Assembly (NCBI GenBank): GCA_946887025.1
Contig: CAMPJY010000066.1
Span: forward strand, 1 to 13,017
Direction of reading: 5' to 3'
DNA from: an uncultured Salinimicrobium sp.
Lineage (GTDB): Bacteria > Bacteroidota > Bacteroidia > Flavobacteriales > Flavobacteriaceae
DNA: 13,017 nt
The translations under genes and the position numbers were made by a program. A model generated the notes under the pieces. That model had not been told where the DNA came from. It made no database searches and was given only the letters and a program-made list of their open reading frames with translations. Positions 7,369-13,017 of the stretch are shown here, piece after piece. Position 1 is the stretch's first letter; each line of letters begins with the position of its first letter.

Positions 7369-8073
7369 TTACGGCAACTTAGCTACCCCTTCAGCAGGAT
7401 TAAACTGACTGGAGCCGGTCAACAGCAGGAGGGAGATACCATCGGCAATGGAATCGTAATTAAGATCAAAGGACTTTTTAGCACTAATCCCATAGGGATG
7501 GGACAAGCTTCTCCGGATATCGACGATCTTCTTCTCCCTGTTCAGCAGAAAGGTGGTAGGGAAACCAAGGGAATGTTTCATGGTGCTGATGATCCCCGAA
7601 CTGTTGTTCTGTAGCTCATCCACATATAGCACCCTGATATTTTTGTGGTATTTCTTTGACAGGTCTTTCACGGTTTCCCTGGAATCCCAGAACAATACCA
7701 CGATCTCTATTTCCTGGTCGTACTCTTCTGCCAGTTTATTCAGGGCGGGAATCTCACCTTCGGAGGGAACAAGCCAGGAGGCATAAGTCTTCAGGAAAAC
7801 AGGTTTGTCTAAATCCTCCAGGAAGATTTCCTCCTTCTTCAGATTGTGGACCTTAAAATTGTCGAGGTAGCTGCCTTTAAGACAGTGATCAACTAAGGAA
7901 TCAAAAAGGAAATCCGCTCGTTCGACATCCTGGATTCGATAAGCCTTATTTGCTTTTTTCTCGTATTTGGGTAAATAAAGGGAAAGGGCTTCGGAAAAAT
8001 AGAGGGTTTCTTGCTGGGAGTATCCGGAAATACTCATAAGAAACAAACTCAGTACAATCAGTATTTTCCTCAT
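7369..8073 (-). CDS. Exported thioredoxin-fold (TlpA/redoxin-like) protein lacking the CxxC motif
   Basis: This is a 234-aa protein with a signal peptide (MRKILIVLSLFLMSISGYSQ, probable cut after YSQ or just before), hence periplasmic or envelope. I use the ATG at 8073 because the in-frame ATG 30 nt upstream would lie inside the promoter motif and would put extra residues before the signal peptide. After about 70 residues of helical N-terminal region comes a thioredoxin-like domain (about 85-200). The TlpA signature that normally reads WCxPC is WLVPS at 100-104, so both cysteines are replaced (Leu101, Ser104). The following EIPALNKLAEEY helix and the cis-proline motif GFPTTFLLN (Pro172) are preserved. 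It cannot be a conventional disulfide reductase; a binding or structural role is possible. It lies 139 nt downstream of the TPR gene on the same strand but has its own candidate promoter. Confidence 0.82.
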   Translation of the reverse strand: MRKILIVLSLFLMSISGYSQQETLYFSEALSLYLPKYEKKANKAYRIQDVERADFLFDSLVDHCLKGSYLDNFKVHNLKKEEIFLEDLDKPVFLKTYASWLVPSEGEIPALNKLAEEYDQEIEIVVLFWDSRETVKDLSKKYHKNIRVLYVDELQNNSSGIISTMKHSLGFPTTFLLNREKKIVDIRRSLSHPYGISAKKSFDLNYDSIADGISLLLLTGSSQFNPAEGVAKLP

Positions 8074-8100
8074 GCTTACCAAAAGGGTAATTTGGTTGTG

Positions 8101-8108
8101 CAAATATA
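8101..8108 (-). promoter_or_regulatory. Candidate -7 element for the thioredoxin-like gene
   Basis: Read on the minus strand this is TATATTTG, an exact TAnnTTTG match, 28 nt before the chosen ATG at 8073. The -33 position has no clear TTG. The site argues against the upstream ATG at 8103, which overlaps it. Confidence 0.5.
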
Positions 8109-8165
8109 CCTAAGGGGAAAGCTGTGGGAAAAATTATTCGATGAAGTGCCCGGAAACTAGATGAA

Positions 8166-8198
8166 CGGTCACCTCAATTGAAGAAAATGAGGTGACCG
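8166..8198. other. 11-bp stem-loop between two co-oriented minus-strand genes
   Basis: CGGTCACCTCA (8166-8176) pairs perfectly with TGAGGTGACCG (8188-8198) around an 11-nt loop. It lies just after the TPR-like gene's stop (8212) on the minus strand. There is no T-run directly after the stem on either strand, so it is not a standard intrinsic terminator; it could be a 3'-end stabilising or Rho-dependent structure, or a regulatory dyad. Confidence 0.6.
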
Positions 8199-8211
8199 GT
8201 CAAATTTATTA

Positions 8212-8727
8212 CTAAATCTTCTTCATTTGCTGTTTCATCATCTTGATCTGATCATCCAGCATTTTGTGTTTGTCAAGCTTCTTGGCTTCGGCTAAAAGTA
8301 TCTGTGCCTCCCGCTTTCTTCTTTTGCTCATGGCAATTCCTGCAAGGTTGAGCTTTGCCATCGCCAGGTCCTGATCCATCGACAGGCCAAGTTTTATGGC
8401 TTTCTTGAAATGTTTTTCCGCCTGGGTAATATTGGTCTGCACCACCATCAGCCCATGAAGGTACCAGTAATATCCCTGCTGCTTCTGGGTAAGGGCAGTT
8501 TCGGGATCCTTTATTTTATCCAGCCATTTTTTTGCGCCCGGGAAATCCTGCTTCCTCAGGCGTAAAAAAGCCATCAGGATCATTTCATTTTTGAAATAAA
8601 GAAAGATGAAGATCAGCATGATAAGCAGAAGGAGGATCCCGTTGCCGATATTTCCTTCTATAAATTGCCAGACAGCCCATCCGAAAAGAGCAACCGCCAG
8701 AACAAGTTTGTAAATTTTATTGAACAT
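8212..8727 (-). CDS. Membrane-anchored TPR-like protein, function unknown
   Basis: This 171-aa protein has two closely spaced hydrophobic segments at about 7-23 (LVLAVALFGWAVW) and 28-46 (GNGILLLLIMLIFIFLYF), forming a membrane hairpin that leaves both ends on the same side. The rest is helical and charged. The pattern AxxxLDKI, GYYWYLHGLM, AEKHFKKAIKLGL, AMAKLNLAGIAMSKRRKREAQILLAEAKKL resembles two to three TPR-type helix pairs (about 60-155), with a lysine-rich end (MMKQQMKKI). I recognise the type, a flavobacterial hypothetical, but not a specific function; a role as a protein-binding adaptor is inference. It is divergent from rpmH across a 164-nt region containing promoters for both. Its leader would be only about 15 nt. 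Confidence 0.8.
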   Translation of the reverse strand: MFNKIYKLVLAVALFGWAVWQFIEGNIGNGILLLLIMLIFIFLYFKNEMILMAFLRLRKQDFPGAKKWLDKIKDPETALTQKQQGYYWYLHGLMVVQTNITQAEKHFKKAIKLGLSMDQDLAMAKLNLAGIAMSKRRKREAQILLAEAKKLDKHKMLDDQIKMMKQQMKKI

Positions 8728-8749
8728 AAATCGTATTTTTGCAAGGCTG

Positions 8750-8783
8750 CAAAGGTAAGAAAAACAATTCGAAATTATTTCAA
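8750..8783 (-). promoter_or_regulatory. Bacteroidota-type promoter for the TPR-like gene
   Basis: On the minus strand, TACCTTTG (8757 to 8750) fits TAnnTTTG, with TTG (8783 to 8781) 23 nt upstream, at the long end of accepted spacing. It lies 22 nt before the ATG at 8727. Confidence 0.5.
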
Positions 8784-8790
8784 TTAAGGG

Positions 8791-8821
8791 TTTGTGAGAG
8801 TGAAAAGTCTTCGTATATTTG
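8791..8821 (+). promoter_or_regulatory. rpmH promoter (TTTG-N19-TATATTTG)
   Basis: TTTG at 8791-8794 and TATATTTG at 8814-8821 are both exact consensus matches with ideal 19-nt spacing, making this the best promoter in the window. The expected start near 8828 leaves about 64 nt of leader before the L34 ATG. Its strength fits a ribosomal protein gene. Confidence 0.8.
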
Positions 8822-8891
8822 CCCGCAGTTTTAAGAAGAGGTCTTAGGGCTCAATTACTAGCGATTTCAAAGAAGATTAAAGATAATTATC

Positions 8892-9050
8892 ATGAAAAGA
8901 ACGTTTCAACCATCTAAGAGGAAAAGAAAAAACAAGCACGGGTTCAGAGAGCGTATGGCAAGTGTTAACGGAAGAAAAGTGCTGGCACGAAGAAGAGCTA
9001 AAGGAAGAAAGAAATTATCTGTATCCTCTGAGAATAGACACAAGCACTAA
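8892..9050 (+). CDS. rpmH: 50S ribosomal protein L34
   Basis: Direct translation from ATG at 8892 gives 52 residues starting [19 protein letters not shown] and continuing with [20 protein letters not shown], the L34 signature (KRTFQPS...HGFR.RM.T..GR.vl..RR.KGR..L). L34 is a small, very basic component of the large ribosomal subunit. Length fits: 44-46 aa in many bacteria and slightly longer, with a C-terminal SSENRHKH tail, here. The gene has a strong promoter upstream and an intrinsic terminator 24 nt after the TAA. In many bacteria rpmH adjoins rnpA; here neither rnpA nor dnaA is next to it, and carB follows instead. Confidence 0.97.
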   Translation: MKRTFQPSKRKRKNKHGFRERMASVNGRKVLARRRAKGRKKLSVSSENRHKH

Positions 9051-9073
9051 TGATAATTAGTCCCGAAAATAAT

Positions 9074-9106
9074 AAGGTGTTACTTTTTTAAGTAACGCCT
9101 TTTTTT
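9074..9106 (+). terminator. Intrinsic terminator after rpmH
   Basis: AAGGTGTTACT (9074-9084) pairs with AGTAACGCCTT (9091-9101) over 11 bp with one G-T wobble and a 6-nt loop, followed directly by a T-run to 9106. It lies 48 nt before carB, so carB expression must come from read-through or from a promoter in the short gap, where I find no TAnnTTTG. Confidence 0.88.
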
Positions 9107-9153
9107 ATACCTAAATGCTTCCTAATTTTATAACCTCACCTTAAATTTTCCAG

Positions 9154-12006
9154 ATGCCAAAGAATAAAGAGATTAAAAGTGTTTTAATAATAGGTTCTGG
9201 CCCTATAGTAATAGGTCAGGCTTGCGAATTTGACTATGCAGGTGCGCAATCCCTGAAATCTTTAAATGAAGAAGGAATTGAAACCATTCTTATCAATTCC
9301 AACCCTGCAACCATTATGACCGACCCTTCCATGGCCGATCATGTGTACCTGAAACCTCTTACCACCAAGTCTATTATAGAGATTCTCAAAGCCCATCCCA
9401 GCATTGATGCCGTGCTACCTACCATGGGTGGACAAACGGCCCTGAACCTTTGTATTGAAGCGGATGAAAAAGGGATATGGGAAGACTTCGGAGTAAAATT
9501 AATAGGTGTGGACATCGCAGCAATCAATATCACCGAGGACCGGGAGAAATTCAAGCAGCTGATGAACCGGATCGATATTCCCGTTGCCCCGGCAAAAACA
9601 GTAACTTCTTATCTCGAAGGCAAGGAGGTTGCCCAGGAATTCGGATTTCCCCTCGTCATCAGGGCTTCCTTTACCCTTGGGGGTAGTGGGGCTTCCTTTG
9701 TTCATACAGAAGACCAATTTGATGAATTGCTTACCAGAGGACTCGAAGCCTCACCAATCCATGAAGTCCTTATCGATAAAGCCTTATTGGGCTGGAAAGA
9801 ATATGAGCTGGAACTTCTAAGGGATAAGAATGACAATGTGGTGATCATCTGTTCCATTGAGAACATGGATCCTATGGGAATCCATACCGGCGATTCCATC
9901 ACGGTGGCTCCCGCAATGACGCTTAGCGATACCTGCTACCAGAGAATGAGGGATATGGCCATCAAGATGATGAGAAATATCGGGGATTTCGCGGGAGGCT
10001 GTAATGTTCAGTTTGCGGTTAGCCCGGATGAGAAAGAAGATATTATTGCCATTGAAATAAATCCTCGTACCTCTCGATCTTCAGCTTTGGCTTCAAAAGC
10101 TACAGGATACCCAATTGCAAAAATAGCCACCAAGCTGGCCATAGGATATCATCTTGATGAACTGGAAAACCAGATCACCAGATCCACTTCCGCATTATTC
10201 GAACCCACACTTGACTATGTGATCGTGAAGATCCCACGCTGGAATTTCGACAAGTTCGAAGGCAGCGACCGCACCTTAGGGCTTCAGATGAAATCTGTGG
10301 GCGAAGTGATGGGAATAGGCCGTTCCTTTCAGGAGGCGCTTCACAAGGCCACTCAGTCGCTTGAGATCAAGCGCAACGGCTTAGGGGCCGACGGGAAAGG
10401 CTACAAGGATTACGACCAGATCATTGACAAACTCACCTACGCCAGCTGGGACAGGGTTTTCGTAATATATGATGCCATTCAGCTGGGAATCCCTCTCAGC
10501 AGGATCCACGAGATCACCAAGATCGATATGTGGTTCCTGAAACAATACGAGGAATTACATGCCCTGGAGATGGAGATCTCCAAATATAGCATTGACGATC
10601 TTCCGAAGGACCTGCTCCTGGAAGCCAAACAGAAAGGCTTCGCGGACCGACAGATCGCCTATATGGTGGACTGTCTGGAAAGCCAGGTGTACAATAAACG
10701 GGAAGAGCTAAACGTAAAGAGGATCTACAAACTTGTGGATACCTGTGCCGCGGAATTCAAAGCCGCTACTCCTTACTACTATTCCACTTTTGAAGCTGAT
10801 ATTGAAACCAAAGACGGGAAGCGTTATGTGGAGAATGATAGTGTGGTTTCTGATAAAAAGAAGATCGTGGTATTGGGTTCAGGCCCAAACAGGATCGGGC
10901 AGGGAATCGAATTCGATTACAGCTGTGTACACGGAGTCCTTGCAGCTTCGGAATGCGGGTATGAGACCATCATGATCAACTGTAACCCGGAAACCGTATC
11001 CACTGACTTCGATGTGGCCGACAAGCTTTATTTCGAGCCGGTATTCTGGGAACACATCTACGATATTATCCGGCATGAAAAGCCTGAAGGGGTGATCGTA
11101 CAGCTGGGAGGGCAGACCGCCCTTAAGCTGGCTGAAAAACTCGACAGGTACGGAATCAAAATTATGGGTACCAGCTATAAAGCCCTTGATCTTGCAGAGG
11201 ACCGCGGAAGCTTCTCGACCTTACTTCAGGAGAACAACATTCCTTACCCGGAATTCGGGGTGGCAGAAACTGCTGATGAAGCCCTTGCACTTTCAGATGA
11301 ATTGAATTTTCCTATCCTGGTGCGACCATCTTACGTTTTGGGAGGCCAGGGGATGAAGATCGTCATCAATAAAAAGGATCTTGAGGAACATGTGGTGGAC
11401 CTGCTGAGAAAGATCCCGAACAACAAACTCCTGCTGGATCACTACCTCGATGGAGCCATAGAAGCAGAGGCGGATGCCATTTGCGATGGGGAAGATGTAC
11501 AGATCATCGGGATCATGGAACATATCGAACCCTGCGGAATCCACTCCGGGGACTCCAATGCCATCCTTCCTCCGTTCAATTTGGGCGACCTGGTGATGGA
11601 ACAGATCAAGGACCACACAAAAAAGATTGCCCTGGCGTTGAATACGGTTGGATTGATCAACATCCAGTTCGCCATCAAACACGACAAGGTTTATATCATT
11701 GAAGCAAACCCAAGGGCCTCTAGGACGGTACCTTTCATTGCCAAGGCTTACAAGCAGCCGTACGTCAACTACGCGACCAAGGTGATGCTGGGGGAGATGA
11801 AGGTGAAGGATATAAAATACAATCCGCAGCTGAAGGGATATGCCATCAAGCAGCCGGTGTTTTCTTTCGATAAATTCCATAAAGTGAATAAACAATTGGG
11901 GCCTGAGATGAAGAGTACAGGGGAAAGTATCCTCTTTATTGACAGTCTCAGGGATGATGCCTTCTATGAGTTGTACTCAAGGAGAAAGATGTATTTGAGC
12001 AAATAA
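9154..12006 (+). CDS. carB: Carbamoyl-phosphate synthase large subunit, without the C-terminal MGS allosteric domain
   Basis: This subunit makes carbamoyl phosphate from bicarbonate, two ATP and ammonia supplied by the small subunit CarA, feeding pyrimidine and arginine synthesis. The N-terminal half (about 1-400) opens with IKSVLIIGSGPIVIGQACEFDYAGAQ and has LPTMGGQTALN, the ATP-grasp motifs FTLGGSG and WKEYELELLRDKNDN, and IEINPRTSRSSALASKATGYPIAK. An oligomerisation linker spans about 400-560. The second synthetase half starts near 568 (KIVVLGSGPNRIGQGIEFDY) with YVLGGQGM and IEANPRASRTVPFIAKA. The protein ends at 950 aa, about 25 residues after LGPEMKSTGES; E. coli CarB (1073 aa) continues with a methylglyoxal-synthase-like domain binding ornithine, UMP and IMP. 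The stop is followed at once by a terminator, so this is a true end and not a frameshift. carA is not in the window. The start ATG gives MPKNKEIKS, as in other CarB proteins. Confidence 0.97.
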   Translation: MPKNKEIKSVLIIGSGPIVIGQACEFDYAGAQSLKSLNEEGIETILINSNPATIMTDPSMADHVYLKPLTTKSIIEILKAHPSIDAVLPTMGGQTALNLCIEADEKGIWEDFGVKLIGVDIAAINITEDREKFKQLMNRIDIPVAPAKTVTSYLEGKEVAQEFGFPLVIRASFTLGGSGASFVHTEDQFDELLTRGLEASPIHEVLIDKALLGWKEYELELLRDKNDNVVIICSIENMDPMGIHTGDSITVAPAMTLSDTCYQRMRDMAIKMMRNIGDFAGGCNVQFAVSPDEKEDIIAIEINPRTSRSSALASKATGYPIAKIATKLAIGYHLDELENQITRSTSALFEPTLDYVIVKIPRWNFDKFEGSDRTLGLQMKSVGEVMGIGRSFQEALHKATQSLEIKRNGLGADGKGYKDYDQIIDKLTYASWDRVFVIYDAIQLGIPLSRIHEITKIDMWFLKQYEELHALEMEISKYSIDDLPKDLLLEAKQKGFADRQIAYMVDCLESQVYNKREELNVKRIYKLVDTCAAEFKAATPYYYSTFEADIETKDGKRYVENDSVVSDKKKIVVLGSGPNRIGQGIEFDYSCVHGVLAASECGYETIMINCNPETVSTDFDVADKLYFEPVFWEHIYDIIRHEKPEGVIVQLGGQTALKLAEKLDRYGIKIMGTSYKALDLAEDRGSFSTLLQENNIPYPEFGVAETADEALALSDELNFPILVRPSYVLGGQGMKIVINKKDLEEHVVDLLRKIPNNKLLLDHYLDGAIEAEADAICDGEDVQIIGIMEHIEPCGIHSGDSNAILPPFNLGDLVMEQIKDHTKKIALALNTVGLINIQFAIKHDKVYIIEANPRASRTVPFIAKAYKQPYVNYATKVMLGEMKVKDIKYNPQLKGYAIKQPVFSFDKFHKVNKQLGPEMKSTGESILFIDSLRDDAFYELYSRRKMYLSK

Positions 12007-12030
12007 ATTATTAAATAGTTCTATAAATGA

Positions 12031-12061
12031 AGGTGGCTCTTATTAGGGCCACCTTTTTTTG
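12031..12061 (+). terminator. Intrinsic terminator after carB
   Basis: AGGTGGCTCT (12031-12040) pairs with AGGGCCACCT (12045-12054) over 10 bp with one wobble, around a 4-nt TATT loop, followed by a T-run to 12061. It starts 24 nt after the carB stop. Confidence 0.92.
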
Positions 12062-12072
12062 TAGAGTCGAAA

Positions 12073-12125
12073 CGGGAATCTGGAGATTCCCGCCCGGTTG
12101 CGCCAGGATCTGGAGATCCTGGCGC
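12073..12125. repeat. Two adjacent near-perfect palindromes sharing a core
   Basis: Palindrome A (12073-12092) has 9-bp arms CGGGAATCT/AGATTCCCG around GG. Palindrome B (12100-12125) has 12-bp arms, GCGCCAGGATCT paired with AGATCCTGGCGC, also around GG. Both centres read ATCTGGAGAT. They lie 7 nt apart, just past the carB terminator. They belong to neither of the other two repeat families here. Confidence 0.8.
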
Positions 12126-12172
12126 AGCGAGTGCGGCGAATGGCGAAAGTGCTGACCCAAATTCCCCACATT

Positions 12173-12290
12173 GATTTGCCTCCGGCTTCAGCCAGAGGAT
12201 TGATAATTGCCCTTTGAATCTGCGAAAAATGGGGCTAAAGCCCTGAACAATTAGCATTTCCGGACCGGTGCTTAAAAGCCCCGGCAAATC
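12173..12290 (-). repeat. Palindromic element copy 4, inverted orientation
   Basis: The termini are GATTTGCC (12173-12180) and GGCAAATC (12283-12290), a perfect 8-bp inverted repeat. Read on the minus strand it repeats the plan of the array at 6974-7303 in the same order: CCGGGGCTTTTAAGC(A)CCGG hairpin, GGGCTTTAGCCC palindrome, then a CCTC...GAGG 9-bp hairpin at the end. The termini differ from GAATTGCC/GGCAATTC by one base on each side, and the two changes keep the complementarity. Confidence 0.7.
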
Positions 12291-12363
12291 AAAATCTCTC
12301 TTATCTAATTCCTTGTGTGATTTCCGGTTGCGAAGTCGCTGAACCAGATCCCATTCATCTCCC

Positions 12364-12491
12364 TACCAAGTCCCTATTAAACAGCCCCTAAACAGCCCTC
12401 AAACAGCCCATTAACAGGCTAAAACCTGCAAAAAAGCCTGTTTACCCCCTGTTTAGGGCCTGTTTATAGCCTGTTTATAAGGGACTTGGTA
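12364..12491. repeat. 128-nt imperfect inverted repeat made of eight 11-bp-phased AAACAG/CTGTTT units
   Basis: The outer arms TACCAAGTCCCT (12364-12375) and AGGGACTTGGTA (12480-12491) are perfect 12-bp complements. The inner arms AACAGGCT (12413-12420) and AGCCTGTT (12435-12442) close a 14-nt A-rich loop. Between them the left arm has AAACAG starting at 12379, 12390 and 12401, plus TAACAG at 12412. The right arm has CTGTTT at 12438, 12449, 12460 and 12471. Every step is exactly 11 bp. The bases between units pair only partly, giving a rod with regular small bulges. There is no coding potential. It lies 29 nt beyond the stop of the minus-strand transporter, in the convergent gap with carB. Confidence 0.88.
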
Positions 12492-12519
12492 TAGTCCTGA
12501 TAGCACTTTGGTCAGACCA

Positions 12520-13017
12520 TTACAACTTTCTCCTGGAGTAGCTTTCTGCAAAAACTGCAATTACCAGCAGCTGCAGGATATGATAAATCATAATCGGTAA
12601 GAGCAGTAATCCGGTGTTGGCGCTATTGCCGAAAATGATCTTCACCATCACCGACCCGTGCACCAGGGATTTCTTGGTGCCACAGAATTTGGCTGTAATG
12701 CTGTCTTCGGTGTTGAAGCCCATGGTTTTTGAGATCCAGCCCAGACCGGAATATATTACGGCAAACATAATGACGATCAACCCCAGCAGTTTAAGGAATT
12801 CCTCCAGGCTTACGGTTTCAAATAAATTTGAAGTGAAGGAGGTGCAGAAGCTGGAATAGACGATCAGGATAATAATGGATTTGTCAAAGAGGCTCAGCTG
12901 ACGGCTGTATTTCCGGGCCAGGTCCCCTAAATATCTCTGGAGCAGGAGGCCGATGACCAGGGGCAGGATGATCTGCACGAACAGTTTCCCCAGCACCTCG
13001 CCAAACTGCAGGTCCGT
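12520..13017 (-). CDS. Bile acid:sodium symporter-like (YfeH/SBF-like) transporter, C-terminal half; 5' end cut by window
   Basis: The frame is open to the window edge, so the protein starts outside; the visible part is 165 residues of an expected 320-340. An internal GTG at 12996 should not be taken as the start. Hydrophobic segments include KLFVQIILPLVIGLLLQ, KSIIILIVYSSFCTSF, LKLLGLIVIMFAVIYSG and a long final pair, SANTGLLLLPIMIYHILQ and LLVIAVFAESY. The motif AKFCGTKKSLVHGSVM is the best family marker: YfeH-type SBF-like proteins have F-CG-S/T-KKSL-G at this place, followed by a 'LLPIMIYHILQL' segment. The substrate is unknown; the family includes bile-acid and other organic-anion symporters, and the name does not imply bile-acid transport. 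The stop is next to an 11-nt palindrome TGGTCAGACCA (12509-12519). Confidence 0.85.
   Translation of the reverse strand, partial: TDLQFGEVLGKLFVQIILPLVIGLLLQRYLGDLARKYSRQLSLFDKSIIILIVYSSFCTSFTSNLFETVSLEEFLKLLGLIVIMFAVIYSGLGWISKTMGFNTEDSITAKFCGTKKSLVHGSVMVKIIFGNSANTGLLLLPIMIYHILQLLVIAVFAESYSRRKL

Noticed and set aside
7327..7614. Open frames on + opposite the thioredoxin-like gene
   Set aside because: They are antisense shadows of a gene supported by a signal peptide, a fold-specific motif and an upstream promoter.
8074..8103. Upstream in-frame ATG at 8103 as start of the thioredoxin-like gene
   Set aside because: It overlaps the TATATTTG promoter element and would add ten residues in front of an otherwise typical signal peptide.
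12002..12062. carB truncated by a frameshift
   Set aside because: The bases after the stop do not encode MGS-domain sequence in any frame and contain the terminator immediately, so the short form is genuine.
12021..12287. Open frame of 88 codons on - downstream of carB
   Set aside because: It runs through the carB terminator, both palindromes and the repeat element; its composition reflects the repeats.
12364..12491. CRISPR, integron attC site or plasmid-type origin iterons
   Set aside because: An 11-bp period leaves no spacer; no integrase or cassette flanks it; and no replication initiator gene, DnaA boxes or AT-rich melting region is adjacent.

Overview
The window looks like a chromosome segment of a Bacteroidota member, most likely a flavobacterium. 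Several start regions carry the Bacteroidota-type -7 promoter motif TAnnTTTG, purine-rich Shine-Dalgarno sites are largely absent, and the proteins have flavobacterial features: a carbamoyl-phosphate synthase large subunit that stops before the allosteric domain, an L34 gene next to carB, and signal peptides ending in YSQ-Q. This assignment is an inference from sequence features, not from a database search.

Layout. Bases 1-3287 hold a three-gene acyl-CoA carboxylase cluster on +: the end of a biotin carrier protein, biotin carboxylase and a carboxyltransferase probably specific for propionyl-CoA. Then comes mtaB (tRNA methylthiotransferase, +) behind its own promoter, convergent with a small GNAT-like protein on -. 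An alpha/beta hydrolase and a secreted lytic transglycosylase follow as a probable + pair. After a 135-bp tandem repeat block (6953-7320), two - strand genes encode a thioredoxin-fold protein lacking both active-site cysteines and a membrane-anchored TPR-like protein. The latter is divergent from rpmH (52 aa, found by direct reading), which is followed by a terminator and then carB. carB ends at a strong terminator, and the window closes with the C-terminal half of a bile-acid:sodium symporter-like transporter on -.

The genes are mostly housekeeping: carboxylation of short acyl-CoAs, tRNA modification, translation, pyrimidine/arginine precursor synthesis and cell-wall turnover. I found no defence system, integrase or transposase. 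The least explained material is non-coding. (i) Palindromic elements of about 100 bp with 8-bp terminal inverted repeats occur as a tandem array after the transglycosylase gene and as one inverted copy after carB; the copies show a compensatory base-pair change. (ii) A 128-nt imperfect inverted repeat at 12364-12491 is built from eight AAACAG-type units at an exact 11-bp period, four per arm. (iii) Two adjacent near-perfect palindromes at 12073-12125 share one core. The carB/transporter convergent gap therefore holds at least three unrelated repeat structures in about 430 bp.
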